A stretch of DNA of 64,000 nt from Pristionchus mayeri (lineage: Eukaryota > Nematoda > Chromadorea > Rhabditida > Neodiplogasteridae), in assembly GCA_036245805.1 (NCBI GenBank), contig BTRK01000005.1:48347216-48411215 (forward strand), written 5' to 3'. Under the pieces are notes generated by a model. That model worked only from the letters and a program-made list of their open reading frames with translations. It was not told the DNA's origin and searched no databases. The position numbers and the translations under genes are program-made. The first letter of the stretch is position 1. Every line of letters begins with the position of its first letter. This document shows, in pieces, positions 20,458-32,000 of the stretch.

Positions 20458-20486
20458 AATTTCAAACGTTGTCAATCGTTGCTGGA
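20458..20486. promoter_or_regulatory. 29-bp conserved element 3' of gene B
   Basis: AATTTCAAACGTTGTCAATC followed by GTTGCTGGA, three differences from the copy at 17389. It lies 212 bp after the stop of gene B and about 170 bp before the ATG of gene C once the MITE at 20628-21510 is subtracted. Confidence 0.5.
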
Positions 20487-20627
20487 ATGTACCTGATTTT
20501 CAACGTGGCTAAATAGTAGCTAAAACTTGCACTTTAACTATATGTCCAGGATAATTGACCCCATTTTGCGATTATTTTTTGGCATTTCAACTCACCTCTG
20601 CCGCCCCTACTCCCAGTTTTTGAACTA

Positions 20628-21510
20628 TTGGGGTGTCCAGAAATTTTTCAGAATTTTTTTTCGGAGGAACGTATCGTCCACAGTAACGATTATCCATCAC
20701 AAATATCAACACTATTTAATAGTGCAACCATTGCCCAATCACACATACCACGGAATTTTCATCAGCTGTTCTCCCCTGTTTTTAACAAACGTTTAAGTAA
20801 TGGATTCTGGAGTCACCCAAAATCGCGATTTCGTCTATTTTTATTTTTTTGCGAAAGGCTTATTCTTAATGAAATCATCCTAATTTCTTCACAGTTTTAT
20901 AATGCATGAATTATTAAATATATATACAAAATTTGGAAGGAATCAGTCAACTGCTCTATCTGCAACATTAAAATATTTCAAAAATTCTGAATCATAATTT
21001 CCACATTTTCGATGAAATTTCATGATCAAAAAATAATCGACATTATATTTCCTTCCAAGCTCGCCAAATGTTCAATGCACACTGTAATATGGAGTACCAC
21101 AAAATATCTCCAATTAGCGCATATTCAAATTAGGGTTCGATTTGATCCCACAAAGAAAGAACCTCTACCTTTGTTTTTAAATATGATCAGTAATGAGTGC
21201 TAGCAATCAATAACTGCAACTGAATAGCACAAGTGAAGCCCACTTACAGAATTTAAAATTAGCAAGTTAGAGGTATCAAACCCATGCGGTCCTGTGCAGC
21301 AAAAATATTATAGACGAAAACGTGATTTTGGGTGACTCCAGTATCCATTACATAAACGTTTGTTAAAAACAGGGGAGAACAGCTGTTGAAAATTCCATGG
21401 TATGCGTTATTGAGCAATGGTTGCACTATTCAATAGTATTGACATTTGTGATGGACTATCGTTACTGTGGAGGATACGTTCAAATTCTGAAAAATTACTG
21501 GACACCCCAA
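20628..21510. mobile_element. Tc1/mariner-type non-autonomous element, 883 bp
   Basis: Inverted ends TTGGGGTGTCCAG and CTGGACACCCCAA are flanked by TA at 20626-20627 and 21511-21512. The arms match for about 200 bp (for example ACAGGGGAGAACAGCTG at both sides). The middle is AT-rich without a transposase. It lies between genes B and C, ending 14 bases before the ATG of C, so it separates C from its original upstream DNA. Confidence 0.8.
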
Positions 21511-21524
21511 TACGTGAGATTCAG

Positions 21525-24500
21525 ATGCCCGTAAATGTTGATCGCCACACTGGAGTGATGTCCTCATCTCTCCACTGTACTGATTCTGATTCGGGATGTG
21601 CGGATGCCTTCTGTGAAGTCAGGTTTAATAGTGAAATGCGATGAAAATTGTATTGAGATGACTACTTTTCCTTGTACAGTTACGGACAAAAGTTTAGCAC
21701 CAAATTTCAAATGATCATAACTTCTTTCAAAATTGAGATAAAGACTTACGGTTTGGAGTATTCGAGAGATACACCCCAATATATTATCGGCATATGGATG
21801 ATGTCCTGAAACTTAAATGTCGCGGGTTGAGAAATTTATTTTCCCGGAGTTCTTTCGTTTTGATTTGTTTAAACCTCAGCCGATCTACGCTATAAAGTCA
21901 AATTTATTTTGATGAGAGTACCTCCCCCCGATGATGCGAATTCACTATCCAGCGTGTTTGGTGCTTCTCGATGAGAATCGGTATATCGATTTTCCGAGAC
22001 CTCACAAATTTTGTTTTTTGGTTATCTTCGGAACAAATTGAGCTAAAGGGTCAAAATTTCACAGGTATCATACTGTCGTGTTGGAGCAACAAGTTACCAA
22101 GCTTTGTATGATGTGAGTACCTCCACCGATGATGCGAATCCACTATTCAGCGTGTTTGGTGCTTCTCGATGAGAATCGGTATATCGATTTTCCGAGACCT
22201 CACAAATTTTGTTTTTTGGTTATCTTCGGAATAAATTGAGCTAAAGGGTCAAAATTTCACAGGTATCATACTGTCGTGTTGGAGCAACAAGTTACCAAGC
22301 TTTGTAGCGAACGGACTGAAAATTGCAAAAATCGGAAAATTTTGTTCACCAATTTTCAGCCACATGAAACCACCCAATCTGGTTCAGCGAAAAATCTGAT
22401 TTCTTGTCACTTTATGTAGAAACTATCAAAGAACTATTGTGCGAAATTGCGAGATTAGGCGATTCTTTATACCCATTTTTCATGTGAATACTCGGGGAGA
22501 GTCAGCGGGGAAGGAACAATTTCAAGAGGTTTGAGTAAAAATATAGCATTGCCAGATTTGCACTAAACCAACACGGTAGCATATTTATACCAAGTTATGC
22601 ACATTTATTGATGAATTGGGACGATTTGACTTGAAATGTTCGTGATCAGATAATGCGATTGTTGAGTCCGACTACTTCTGAATAGACGCTAAACTCTGAC
22701 CCTCGCCGAGTATTCACATCTAAAATGGGTATAAAGAATCGCCTAATCTCACAATTTCGCACAGTAGTTCTCTAATAGTTTCTGCATAAAGTGACAAGAA
22801 ATCAGATTTTTTGCTTAACCAGATTAGGTGGTTTCATGTGTCTGAAAAATGGTGAACAAAATTTTTCGATTTTTGCAATATTCAGTCCGTTCGCTATAAC
22901 GCTTGGCACCTTGTTGCTCCAACACGACAATATGATACCTGTGAAATTTTGACCCTTTAGCTCAATTTGTTCCGAAGATATAGCCAAAAAAAACAAAATT
23001 TGTGAGGTCTCGGAAAATCGATATACCGATTCTCATAGAGAAGCACCAAACACGCTGGATAGTGAATTCGCATCATCGGGGGAGGTACTCTCATCAAAAT
23101 AAATTTGACTTTATAGCTTAGATCGGCTGAGGTTTAAACAAATCAAAACGAAAGAACTCCGGGAAAATAAATTTCTCAACCCGCGACATTTACGTTTCAG
23201 AACATTATCCATATGCCGATAGTATCTTGGGGTGTATCTCTCGAATGCTCCAAACCGTAAGTCTTTAACTCAATTTTGAAAGAAGTTATGATCATTTGAA
23301 ATTTGGTGCTAAACTTTTGTCCGCAACTGTATGCAGCTTTTCAATTTGTTTTTGTTTTGTTTTATAACCCACCTAAAATGCAATAATTTTTAATGTATAA
23401 CATAAAATAAAAATGATTGCATTTTAGGTCATACTAAACTCTTTATTGCTCTCTTAGTCCTACTTAACGCTTTAATGCTTTCTCAGGCATTCTCGTCCCA
23501 TTGTTCTCTTCTCAATGTCGTGGACATGCAGAAAGTGCTCAACGTGGGCGTCCTCAAGAATAACCAGAGGTCTGCTGTTTACAAAAAATCATTCTTGTCG
23601 TGCTCCTTTGTTAAATTTATTTTAAATAGTAACGTATAAAATCATTGTGCGATTAGCAATCTTTCCTGTTAAAAAGCAACATTCTGTTCGGTAAAATATC
23701 AATTTATAAATTTAGTCATCCTACAGAATTGACAGTAAATTTTGATTTAGGAGATCTTTCCTTCCAGATGGGAATCTCTTCCATGGCCGGCAGTCGGTGT
23801 CTGCTATCATCTTTTTAATCCAGAGGATTGCTCTACTGTGGCTAAGCTCTCCAAGGTACGATGTTGAAAACTTGATAGTGTAGTTGGCTGTGTAGTTTTG
23901 CTCATATTTATTGAGAGGAAATCTGTATTTTAACTTTATTTTTGCGAATTTATAGAATGGTCGATGCCGAAGTTCATTTTACAGGTCTCCACTCACTATT
24001 TCTCTGGTGTAGCCACTTTCATGAACAGAGCTGGCACTAGACCGGGAGTCAAAGCTGCGCGTCTGGAGAAAAATGAGGTGAGTATTACAAAACAAACTCG
24101 GAGTGCTGCAGTGGAGAAGGCGAAGTGAGGGTGCAAGAAGAAAGATTAGTTTATTTCCTGTTGTTTCTTAGTGACGTCAGGTACGTTTCAATGAGTATTT
24201 TTCGAGGAAATACCCAACAAGTTTGCAATTCTTACTATCGACCATTCACAGAACGGGCTGACTGTGCGGATTCTCATGATTCCTTCGAATCTCCACTTCT
24301 ACGGTCTGGCAAATCTGGATAAGACGCGATTCTGGAGATGTGGCAATGCGGAGTACCCCATACTGGAAGTGAAACTGAACGGCGCTGATGATCCTGTCAT
24401 CGAGAAGGTTAAGTCTCATTTCAAATATTATCCTTATAGATTTTTTTCGTATAAATGTGGGAATATACTTTCGAAGTAAAAGAAACCCAAACAAGGAGAA

Positions 24501-25615
24501 GAATTTACATATTATCTCGTCCACGCGACGCACACGCAACGCGTCCAACCTTTGCATCAAGGTTTAGTCCTTGTTGTTAACTCTTTATTCTGCAGGTCTC
24601 GGGCCTGTTGTCAACATCGATCAAGAAAGTCGACATCTCTGGGAATCATCTCGGTCCGGAGGATTTCTCGCTCTTTGCTAAGCTGCTACACAATTCAACC
24701 ATTGGCGTGCTCGAGAGCCAGTGCTGGAATGTCGATGATGTCGCTGCGTAAGTCAGCGTTTGACATTTTGTTTTTCTCCCATAATTGGCCCATTCCCAAT
24801 ACATACTTAACAGGGGTGACAAAAGGGATTCTAAACTCATTGAAAATGTCGAGTTGAAGCCTGGTTTAAGTCGTATCGAAAAGAAGAAACATCAAAATTT
24901 TTTATGTTGTTTTGCTCAAATTATAGTATCTTGTCATTTCCAGCTCTTCCATACTCGAAATTGCTTCTAGCGCCAGGGAAATTGTTCTCTTTCTGAGACA
25001 AGACTCGCACTTCTCGGATCCGGGTGAGTCATTTCAATATTTTTTCCAAACATTTCTTAGCCCTCTTTGCATGGGTGGATATGGGGAGGCCTTGCGTGGA
25101 AGATCCTAACACTTTTACCAAAAGATAAGCCTTATCGATCTCTTTCAGCCTCATTCGTTGTTCGTCTCGTGTCACTGGCCACAATATCTGTTCGGCTCGA
25201 GTATCGAAACTTCTCGTCCAACTCCTTCATCGGTCTTCCTCACTCCTTCTGGAAGAAGTTCTTCGACGAGGTGATGGAAGTCAAACTCGAAATAAACTGA
25301 GAACACGTTTATAAATATTGAATGTGTAGGTTCTGTGTGTGGAACCGTCGTATGAGAAGCAAAAAAAGTATCCTTCTTTCTCTAGGATTCTCTAGATATC
25401 AGGGTGTCGTGTTTGTTGAGTAACTTTAATGTGAATGTACCATTATTTTATCTCAGAATCTGTCCTCCGGCGTGCTGGAGTTCGTTGACCTGGAATACAT
25501 GAATGTGGGCGTCGATAATTTTCGCTATGTTATCATGCAGAGAAGGGAGATGAAGGCGCCTGTCGATCTGAAGGATAAACCAATTCGATCTCTCGAGTGG
25601 AAGAAGGCGGAGTAG
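21525..25615 (+). CDS. F-box-like tandem family, member C (intact frame)
   Basis: Exons 21525-21617, 23487-23569, 23768-23855, 23985-24077, 24252-24407, 24596-24747, 24944-25023, 25149-25270 and 25457-25615 (TAG) give 341 codons in one frame. Their sizes match gene B almost exactly (93, 83, 88, 93, 156, 152, 80, 122, 159). The F-box-like motif is one codon shorter (LPWPAVGVCYHLFNPED), losing the R-I pair, so Skp1 binding is less certain. Other landmarks are IPSNLHFYGLANL, LGPEDFSLFAKLL and SFWKKFFDE. The first donor is GTCAGG, weaker than GTGAGT in B. Intron 1 was enlarged by a 1.65-kb Tc1-like fold-back element. Expression may now depend on DNA brought by the upstream MITE. Confidence 0.7.
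21677..23329. mobile_element. Tc1-like fold-back element in intron 1 of gene C
   Basis: Ends CAGTTACGGACAAAAGTTTA and, inverted, CAGTTGCGGACAAAAGTTTA, flanked by TA. Almost the whole 1.65 kb is a hairpin. The left arm has an internal direct duplication of about 190 bp (GATGATGCGAAT... starting near 21940 and 22128) that the right arm lacks. No transposase is present. The terminal CAGT and TA duplication point to the Tc1 branch. Confidence 0.82.
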
Positions 25616-25905
25616 AATACCGTATACAGACTGCACCACTCATGGTGTTTCTGCTGTTTCTCAACGTTTCTGATTTTTGCTAAACACTCAGTTGACGTCG
25701 AGTAGAATACCGTATCTCAATGTTTCTCATATTTGTTGTTCACTAATTTTTTGCTGAGTGGAATACCGTATACCGTATCTCAATATTTCTCATCTTTGCT
25801 ATTCACTCATTTGTTGTTGTCACTGATTAGAATACCGTATACCATTCACCTGGTGTTTCTGTTGTTTCTCAATATTTTAATGTTTCTGATCTTTGTTATT
25901 TACGC
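25612..25905. repeat. Degenerate tandem repeat over the 3' flank of gene C
   Basis: Four units begin with GAGTAGAATACCGTAT or close variants (near 25612, 25700, 25756 and 25828) and continue with TCTCAAT.TTTCTCAT. One such unit follows the stop of gene B at 20243. The array thus grew from the 3' UTR of this family by local duplication. Confidence 0.6.
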
Positions 25906-25961
25906 ATTTATTGTGTTTTCTGTCGATGAAGACTTTAGTTCGAATAATTTTTTATTTATTA

Positions 25962-25990
25962 AATTTCAAACGTTATTAAGCGTTGATGGA
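25962..25990. promoter_or_regulatory. 29-bp conserved element 3' of gene C
   Basis: AATTTCAAACGTTATTAAGC followed by GTTGATGGA, one base different from the copy at 17389. It lies 347 bp after the stop of C and 104 bp before the ATG of the unrelated gene D. D lacks the upstream element of E-H, so the 29-mer travels with the F-box-like unit. Confidence 0.5.
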
Positions 25991-26093
25991 ATGTATCTTT
26001 CACGTTTCCTTTTCTTATATTATTCAGTGACGTTTTTCTCCAGTCAAATTGAAACTCAAATTTTGCAGCGACTGTTCTTTCAGTGAGTGAAGG

Positions 26094-29000
26094 ATGGCTG
26101 AGACTGGTCGTAGAAAGGATCGAGCCAAGGTTCGCTAGTAGTGATGAGCAGTAGGGTTGGAAATACGTAACAAGGTAGCGAGACTGCTACGCCTCTCCTC
26201 TTCTAATTGCGAAAAATGGCGCAGCGAGGAGTAGCGGTCTGGCTACCTTGTCTCGAATTGAAAACCCTAATCAGCAGTTGTTTTCCTACCTTTACATATC
26301 CTTGAAATCAAAATAAATCATTTAATTGGCCTCGCAGAAACAACCCCTGGATGTCATCATCATTGATGACGATGAACCAGCTGTGAAGAAGGTTTGGTTT
26401 TTTCCGCATTCAAATGTTTTCTTAAAATTTCTTCCAATAGTGTTCTTCGCTTTAATACGTTATTTGCATTTCATTAGTCGATGATTTTACTATTTAGAGT
26501 TGTATAGGAATTGTTCTTTATGTTTTCTTCATGTTTCTTCATGTTTTTTGTACAGCTAAATTCCCTAATTTATGCCAATTTTTTTTCAATTTTTGTTTAT
26601 TTTATTTATTATCAGCCTGTTCCTTCTGCCGAAGTCGTCGAACTGCAAGAGAAACTGAAGAAGTCGGAGGATAAATGCCAGGTATGCTTGATTATTCCTT
26701 ATTCTTTACAACTTAATGCTGATTCGATACCGCTGAATCATTCATTCATTCATTCATTCATTCATTTATTCCGTTAGGTGAGATTACAAAAAAAATATAA
26801 CGAGAGGGTTTAGAATAAACGGATGTCCGTCGATTGGATCGAATCGGTTGAAGGTTGCTAGGCAGCAAGGGTATGGGGAGGGTAAGGGATCAGAGATCAA
26901 GCCATTTGGCAATAATAGATGGGGGGTAAAAAGTGTTGGGTTGTGAACGGATGTAACTAGAAAAAACATTCTGCGAAGAACTAACACATTCTATGGGAAG
27001 TGCATTCCAAATCGACAAAGTTCTAGATACAAGAGTAGAATTAGAATTATGCAGTATAAAAGGTAGTGATATACGAAGGGGATGAGCATTTCTGAGAGGT
27101 CGAGTGAGAGGCGCGCGAGTAAGCAGGGAAGAAATATCAAGAGAATATCGGTTGTGGACAATGGAATGAAGAAACAATATATCAATTATGAATCTACGTG
27201 GTTCTAAAGTCATTAGATTAAGCTCATTAAGCCGATGCTTATATGATACAGAGGGGAGGGAACAGCGTACATACATTCTACGGGTAAAATCGCGTTGAAC
27301 TCTTTCAAGCTCTTTAGTCAAAGACACACTATTTACAGGATTCCATATAATGGAGCAATATTCTAGATTTGGGAGGATGAAAGTATTATACGATTTGAAA
27401 TATAAGTCAATGGAGTTGCTACGAAAGGATTTAAAAATGAGATTAGATTTGGCGCGGGCTTTAGAAATAATCTTAGTAATATGGGACGAGAAAGAAAGTG
27501 AGGGGGAGAAATGCACTCCAAGATCCTTAATGATACATTTACTGGGGTCATTGCTAGGTTCGTTTAAAATAATACCATTAATCGTGAATTGTCTATGGGG
27601 GTTATGTCGGCCATAGTGGACAATGTGACATTTGGTTTCGGAAATGCCAAGATTCCATTGAGAGGACCAGTTTTAGCAACAATATTTAGAGCGGATTGCA
27701 AATCATCTGAGAACAAAGGGGCTTCAGCGAACAACTTAAGGTCATCTGCATATACTGAATAATAAATAGAGTTAGGAAATTGCGTGCAAATATCATTGAT
27801 GAATAAGATAAAGAGGAGAGGCCCGAGACAAGATCCCTGTGGCACGCCGGATATGACCGGGGACGGAGGGGAAAAAGAGGTGTCAATAAAAACAGATTGC
27901 GTACGACCGGAAAGATATGCGTGGAACCAGGATACAATGCGATCAGAGAGGCCTAATTCCGACAATTTGTGCAGCAATAATCTATGATCAATAGAATCAA
28001 AAGCTTTTCGGAAATCTATATAAATTGTGTCAAAAGGAGTTCCATTCCTGGAGATGCGAAGATAATGTGAATAAGTCTCAGCAAGATTAGTGGAAGTTGA
28101 TCTACAATTTCTAAAACCAGTTTGATGTGGATCAAATAAATTATTCTGGTCAAGAAAAGTTGTGATTTTGCTTATAAGTATCTTCTCAAAAACTTTACAA
28201 ACAGATGAAGTCAGCGAAATAGGACGAAAATCTGTGATGGAGTTACTAGATTTTTTGGGAATGGGTTTAACTAAGGCTTGGCGCCATTGAGATGGGACCT
28301 GGGAGGTTAGCAGAGATTTGTTGAAAATAGTAAGTAGAGGAGATATAACAGACAATTTACACCTCGAAAGAACGATACTAGGAATATTGTCGGGAGTTAC
28401 ATTCACTTTGGGAGCAAGCTTACTAAGTGCACAAATAACATCCACGTGAGAAATTGAAGGAAAAGAAAGAAGGGGAAGGGAGAGGGAGCGGGGACGATTG
28501 GGGAGCAGTAAAAAGTGAAGAAAAGAATCGTTCAAAAGCTACACACTTCTGGTCATTAGATATTAGTACGGAACCATCAGAATCTACTATTCCAGAGGGA
28601 GTGGTTTTAGGAATACTCAATTTGTCCTTGCAATAATTATAGAAGAGCTTAGGATTGGAGGACATAACAATACGATTTTCAAGGGAGCAGTGAAATCTAT
28701 TAAGGGCAGAGTTAAAACGCTGGGTCATAATAGCACATGCACGACTGTTTGGAGCAACTCTAGTTAATGTCTTAGATTTTCCGTAAAGAATTTTTAAAGT
28801 TCGTGGATATCTAGAGAAACGGGAAGGTTTAGAGAGGGGAACAAATGTGTCTAAAACGTTATTTACAAAGGCAACAAAATAGGTATAAGATTGGTGTGTA
28901 TTGAGATTGCTCAAAGCGTGAGTCCAGTCATGAAAGTGTAAACAGTCATTAATCGAGATCCAATCAGCTAATCGATAGTTACGGGATGGAGCGCGAACAT

Positions 29001-32000
29001 TCTGAGGAGGACGGGGAATGCGAAGGTCAAAAGTCACACTGATATGGTCACTAAGTGCAGTGGTAGGAGACACATTGCAAATAATATTCTCATTACAAAA
29101 TAGTAGATCTAAATAGCTATTGAGCCTAGTAGGGAAAGATACAAGCTGATTAAAGTGGTGGTCTGACACAAAATCTAGTAGGTCGTTTTGGTTTGGGGAG
29201 AAAAGAGACTGCCAATCAATATCAGGAAAATTGAAATCACCAATTAAGATACAAGGAAAATTAGCAGAAATATGCGTTTCTATATTCTGAATGAGTTCAA
29301 CAAGAGAATCATGAGGGGCGGAAGGAGATCTATAGATAGTGAAAATTCTGATTATTCTATATGGAAGGGATGGGGAATAATCTAAGTGAATGTCAACTAT
29401 ACAACACTCTATAAGTTGCGAAGAAAAGTTAGGAATGAGGATGGGATTCAAAGAGTTGTGAACTAGGCACGCGACGCCGCCACCCCTACCGTAATCAAAA
29501 GAGATAGCGCGGTCGCATCGGAATGGTAAATAGTTAGGAGAACCACCAACAAGGAAAGAGTCACTATCATTATATGCAAATAATTCGGAATTCAAGAGAT
29601 GCAAGCAGGAAAGAGAGCTGAGGGGATTTGCATCGAATTGATCGCGCATTTGCATAAAAAACGGAGACGGGGGAATCTCTAGACTGACGTGTGCTAAGAA
29701 GTGGCGATGCAATTGAAGAACGGGGACTATGGATGGTCGAGTGGGGAGACAAGAGGGAAAATAGGGTACCCTTGCTGCCAATGTCCTATCCTCGAGTGGT
29801 CGAGACGTGGTTGACGCGAGGAGGCACGACTGGAGTTGGATCGGGAGTCGAGGGAGTGGAGGCAGCAGAGTGAGCACCAGGAGAGACACGAACGGGGCCT
29901 GAATGATGGGAATCGGCAGCGCTGCTCTGAGAGATGCGAGAGAGGCCATAGTGGGGAGGGAGAGGGCGGGATATACGGTAGTTGATAATGGCGAAGTCGC
30001 GCACTCCACACACAATCTTGTTAGCAGCTAGATTGCGCTTAGTTGCCTCGGCACGTGCCTCCTTCTCCATCATCAACTGTGTCGGCTCCTTCCTGATGAA
30101 GGCACGCGTATCACGGAAGGGAGTGGGTCGGCCCGGCTTGCTGCGGATGCTGGAGAGGAGGGCGTCACGAGTGGACTTGTCGGGGCAGCAGATCTTGAGA
30201 GGGCGTGCACTGGGAGTGCGATCAGGAGGGTGGCGATGGTACGAGATTTTCTTCTCATCCCATGCCTTCCGCACCGTCTCGCTTCCCGAGTACACGACGA
30301 GATCGGCGATGAGTTTCTCATCAGCGGCGAGACCCTCGGTAGGATTCTCGAGCTCCTTGAATCCGATCACCACCGCTCTTGACTCTTTATCTTCGTATTC
30401 CGCTTTGTCAGAGATAACGCGCGCACACGATTCGTATACGACGCGTGCCACGTCGAGAGCAGGTGCGAGAGAGGCGGGGGAGGAGGGAGGATTGGCAAGG
30501 GAGAGGGACGAGAGGAGGGATTTAACCTCAGTCATTGCCAGCAAGAGCTTGTCCACCTTCACCGAGAGAGCGTCTACGCTACACTGGGTCGCATATCGAA
30601 CTCCACGAGCTGCATCGGGGAGGGCTGCCTTAGTGGGGAGGGGATTCTTAGGAGTCAACTGAGACATCGCGCCAAGGGGAGAGAAGCGAAGAAACTGTCC
30701 CACCTGGTCAAGTGGGATTCGACCACTTTTGTCAGCTTCCCACCAGCTGACTAGCGAAGACCAGGTAGATCAGCGACCGACGGAGAGGGGAGAGAGACGA
30801 GGCGAGAGACGAGGGGGGGGGGGGCAATTTGACTAATCCAGGAGAGAGAGGGGAGACGACCGCTCGCGATGAGCACAAAGGACTAGTTATCATGATTATC
30901 CTTATTTCCTATTACGCGTAAAGGGCAACTCAGAAAAACGACTGCTCAGAAATGAGGACTACTCAGAAATTTCCTCATTTCTGAGATATCCTCAAATATC
31001 CTTATCCTCAAATATATCCTCAAATAGTCAAATAGTCTTCTCCTCAAATAGTCTATTCTGAGTTGCCTCTGTATTCTGAGTTGTCGTTTTTCTCAGTAGT
31101 CATGTATGCCCTATTACAGCGCGCTATCCACATCGCCGGACAGCATCTAGCGCGCGTGGAATTTCTTGAGAATATCATCGGTTTGTTGGTATTTATTTTC
31201 TTATTTTGGAGCGGATGTGCAGTTGTGGTTTCAGATTTAGTATATAGAGAAACGTTGCCATGCATTCTTTCATTCCATACACTATTTAGCCACTAGATAG
31301 TGTGCATAGAGAGGTGGTATCTCTCTCGAACTTTTTAGTGCGGTATCGTACTAACCTAATGTCGTGTTTAACTAATCCGTATACATTCTATCCAGAGATG
31401 AAAAAGCATGGTAATCCTATCGTTGGAAACCGTGGCCTAGTGGTCTACAGCGCTGTATTTTACATTCCTATGGTAGAGTGGGTTCGAGTCCCGGCCTCTG
31501 CAGTGACTTTTGCCAAGCTTGTACAATTTTTGCCTACTGTTGGGTACTTCCCCCGAAGCTTGGCAGAGGTGACTGTAGAGGTTAGGATTCGAACCCCATA
31601 CCTTCGGATCCACCATAGGATTAACCATGGGTTTTTCATGTTTGACCATGGGTTTTTCATCTGTGATTCTATCAATTTCCGACCATTTGCGAGCCATAAA
31701 TATATATATTATATTAATATAATATATTAGCATTATTATTCCAGAGAAGAAGCCCGAAACTGCCAAGGAGACGAAGGAGACAGAGGAACTGAAGAAGAAG
31801 TGCATTTTTCTTTTTTTTGCACGCAGAATGTGCTATATCATAATTTCTGAATTCGGTACCAACAACGCATGTCTCTCTCTCCGACGGCATCTCCCCTTGC
31901 GAAGAAAAGGAAGTACACGGTGACTGGATCACTCGAGGGAGTCCTCCAGTTCTGCCTCAGTCTCAGCAACAAGATCGAGCAGGAGCAGCAGTACTCACGC

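Larger units (their letters stand above)
26738..30885 (-). mobile_element. Non-LTR retrotransposon B, same family as A, with broken ORF2
   Basis: Inserted antisense in intron 3 of gene D. The 3' end is a tandem AATG repeat (26738-26766 as ATTC) preceded by TTTATTCCGT as in element A. The 5' part ends in GACGACCGCTCG near 30873, again as in A. ORF1 is open (30703-29786). ORF2 is interrupted by at least three frame changes. Length is about 4.1 kb, so the copy is full size but inactive. Confidence 0.85.

Noticed and set aside
31430..31503. A functional tRNA gene
   Set aside because: Box A and B are present, but the 5' and 3' acceptor sequences do not pair and the anticodon arm is not convincing.
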